This document shows positions 63,211 to 64,000 of a DNA stretch of 64,000 nucleotides, one piece after another. A program made the position numbers and the translations under genes. The stretch covers positions 1,740,501-1,804,500 of the forward strand of contig OX031072.1 of the NCBI GenBank assembly GCA_943736015.1, given 5' to 3'. The notes under the pieces were generated by a model. That model saw only the letters and a list, made by a program, of their open reading frames with translations, was not told the DNA's origin and did no database searches. This DNA comes from Tridacna crocea (lineage: Eukaryota > Mollusca > Bivalvia > Cardiida > Cardiidae). Every line of letters starts with the position of its first letter. Position 1 is the stretch's first letter.

Positions 63211-64000
63211 TTATGATTGGTCTATTGACTTTGAGTATGTGGGTGAAAATTTGTGATATTCTGCCAGTGACACTACGTGCGAAACTACCGTGGGCTGTGC
63301 ACTTCCGCTTCCGGTCTCTGTATCATCCTCGCCAGAATCTACCAAGGCCAAATTGTCAGTTCCAGAAGGGATATACCCACTTCCGTTAGGCGGCGAATTG
63401 GAATTCTGGGAGGATGACAACAAGGGATCCCCAGAGCTATCTTTAGATATCGAAAGACTTTTCATAGAAAGTTCACTCGGGGATACCCCATTGCTTCCGG
63501 GTTGATTGAAATTATCCGAAACGTTTAAACATTGTCCGTTTGCTATCTCATCGTTTAACCTGAGGTCATTTTGTTGACAGGAGTTTTCGTCACTGTTCAC
63601 AATGTTGAAGTTGTTGTAATGATTGTATCTATAGTGACACGAATACCCATTATACGTTACATAGTCCTGGTAATTATCCAAGACGTACTCTGTCTGGTTC
63701 CCGTAAAAATAGTTCCGGTTCTCAGAAATACTTCCGTCGGATTGGGTTAACCCGACTGTCACAGCGTTCATTTCACTTAGATTCCGTTCATTATCGAGAC
63801 TATCCATGATTTCACCTACCAGATTCGTGTGACAGACCGAACTGTCTGATCCTAATCCATTAAAATCTGACAGATTTGATTTTTCATGGTTGGGCGTGTT
63901 TTCAGCGTCGCCGTCTTCGTCCATGTTGACGTCATTAGAACTTCCGTTTCTGTCATTACTTGAACTATTTTCATCATGGTGGCCGTCGTTTTGCACGTCT
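63211..64000 (-). CDS. C-terminal coding exon of an unrecognised Asn/Ser/Asp-rich protein (partial)
   Basis: Open from the window edge to TAA at 63213-63211, about 262 codons with no internal stop. This far exceeds chance in this AT-rich DNA. The first 35 residues are very acidic and polar (QNDGHHDENSSSNDRNGSSN). A Tyr/Asn-rich middle (YQDYVTYNGYSCHYRYNHYN) and Ser-rich blocks (SELSMKSLSISKDSSGDPLL; SSSQNSNSPPNGSGY) follow, and it ends EYHKFSPTYSKSIDQS. There is no membrane segment or known domain, so it looks like an intrinsically disordered tail, perhaps of a receptor, adhesion or regulatory protein. That is inference. No acceptor is visible inside the window, so the exon continues upstream. 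Confidence 0.75.
   Translation of the reverse strand, partial: DVQNDGHHDENSSSNDRNGSSNDVNMDEDGDAENTPNHEKSNLSDFNGLGSDSSVCHTNLVGEIMDSLDNERNLSEMNAVTVGLTQSDGSISENRNYFYGNQTEYVLDNYQDYVTYNGYSCHYRYNHYNNFNIVNSDENSCQQNDLRLNDEIANGQCLNVSDNFNQPGSNGVSPSELSMKSLSISKDSSGDPLLSSSQNSNSPPNGSGYIPSGTDNLALVDSGEDDTETGSGSAQPTVVSHVVSLAEYHKFSPTYSKSIDQS

Overview
The window looks like nuclear DNA from a bivalve mollusc, perhaps a venerid-type clam. The evidence is multi-exon genes with GT-AG introns, AT-rich intergenic DNA, tRNA-derived SINEs with (CAAT)n tails, the mollusc repeat that begins and ends AGCTCACCTGAG/CTCAGGTGAGC, and very many short palindromic (foldback) MITE families. Nothing bacterial, phage or CRISPR-like was seen. 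Most open frames here are chance frames inside repeats; only a few loci look like genes.

Gene loci, left to right. (1) 1543-3179, minus strand: a small unrecognised four-exon gene whose exons all join in phase 0. It carries one in-frame TAA and a SINE that could behave exactly like a GT-AG intron. (2) 7825-9562, plus strand (3' exon near 12534): a gene for a short secreted peptide with six cysteines in a beta-defensin-like order. Two decayed copies of its cysteine exon lie in its own first intron, one split by a foldback MITE. (3) 16452-17126: the end of a LINE reverse-transcriptase ORF with a CCHC-type motif and a short-repeat 3' tail. (4) 46174-58397, plus strand: a complete TMEM163-like zinc transporter gene. 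Two alternative first exons join the same seven downstream exons in frame, giving 256 or 271 residues and six membrane segments. (5) 63211-64000, minus strand: the 3' coding exon of an unrecognised Asn/Ser/Asp-rich protein that runs off the window.

The rest is repeats. I assign letters to families. E: about 230 bp, TTAA ends, central ATGCTGGTTACCAGCAT palindrome, at least 20 copies. G (about 375 bp) and R (about 540 bp) also sit between TTAA sites. A, C, D, F, H, I, J, L, M, O are palindromic or foldback families. A 2.9-kb stretch at 10.5-13.4 kb is duplicated at 23.1-27.3 kb. At 36.6-40.7 kb an E element holds a 3.9-kb J foldback, which holds an I foldback.

Within the TMEM163-like gene the repeats are placed where they could affect splicing or stability. 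Inverted microsatellites bracket the 44-nt exon 3. Tandem copies of an acceptor-like segment precede exon 5. O repeats flank exon 6, a copy of exon 7 sequence forms part of its own acceptor tract, and direct H repeats flank exons 2-7. All exon structures were deduced by reading splice sites, phases and protein plausibility by eye. No alignment or transcript data were available.
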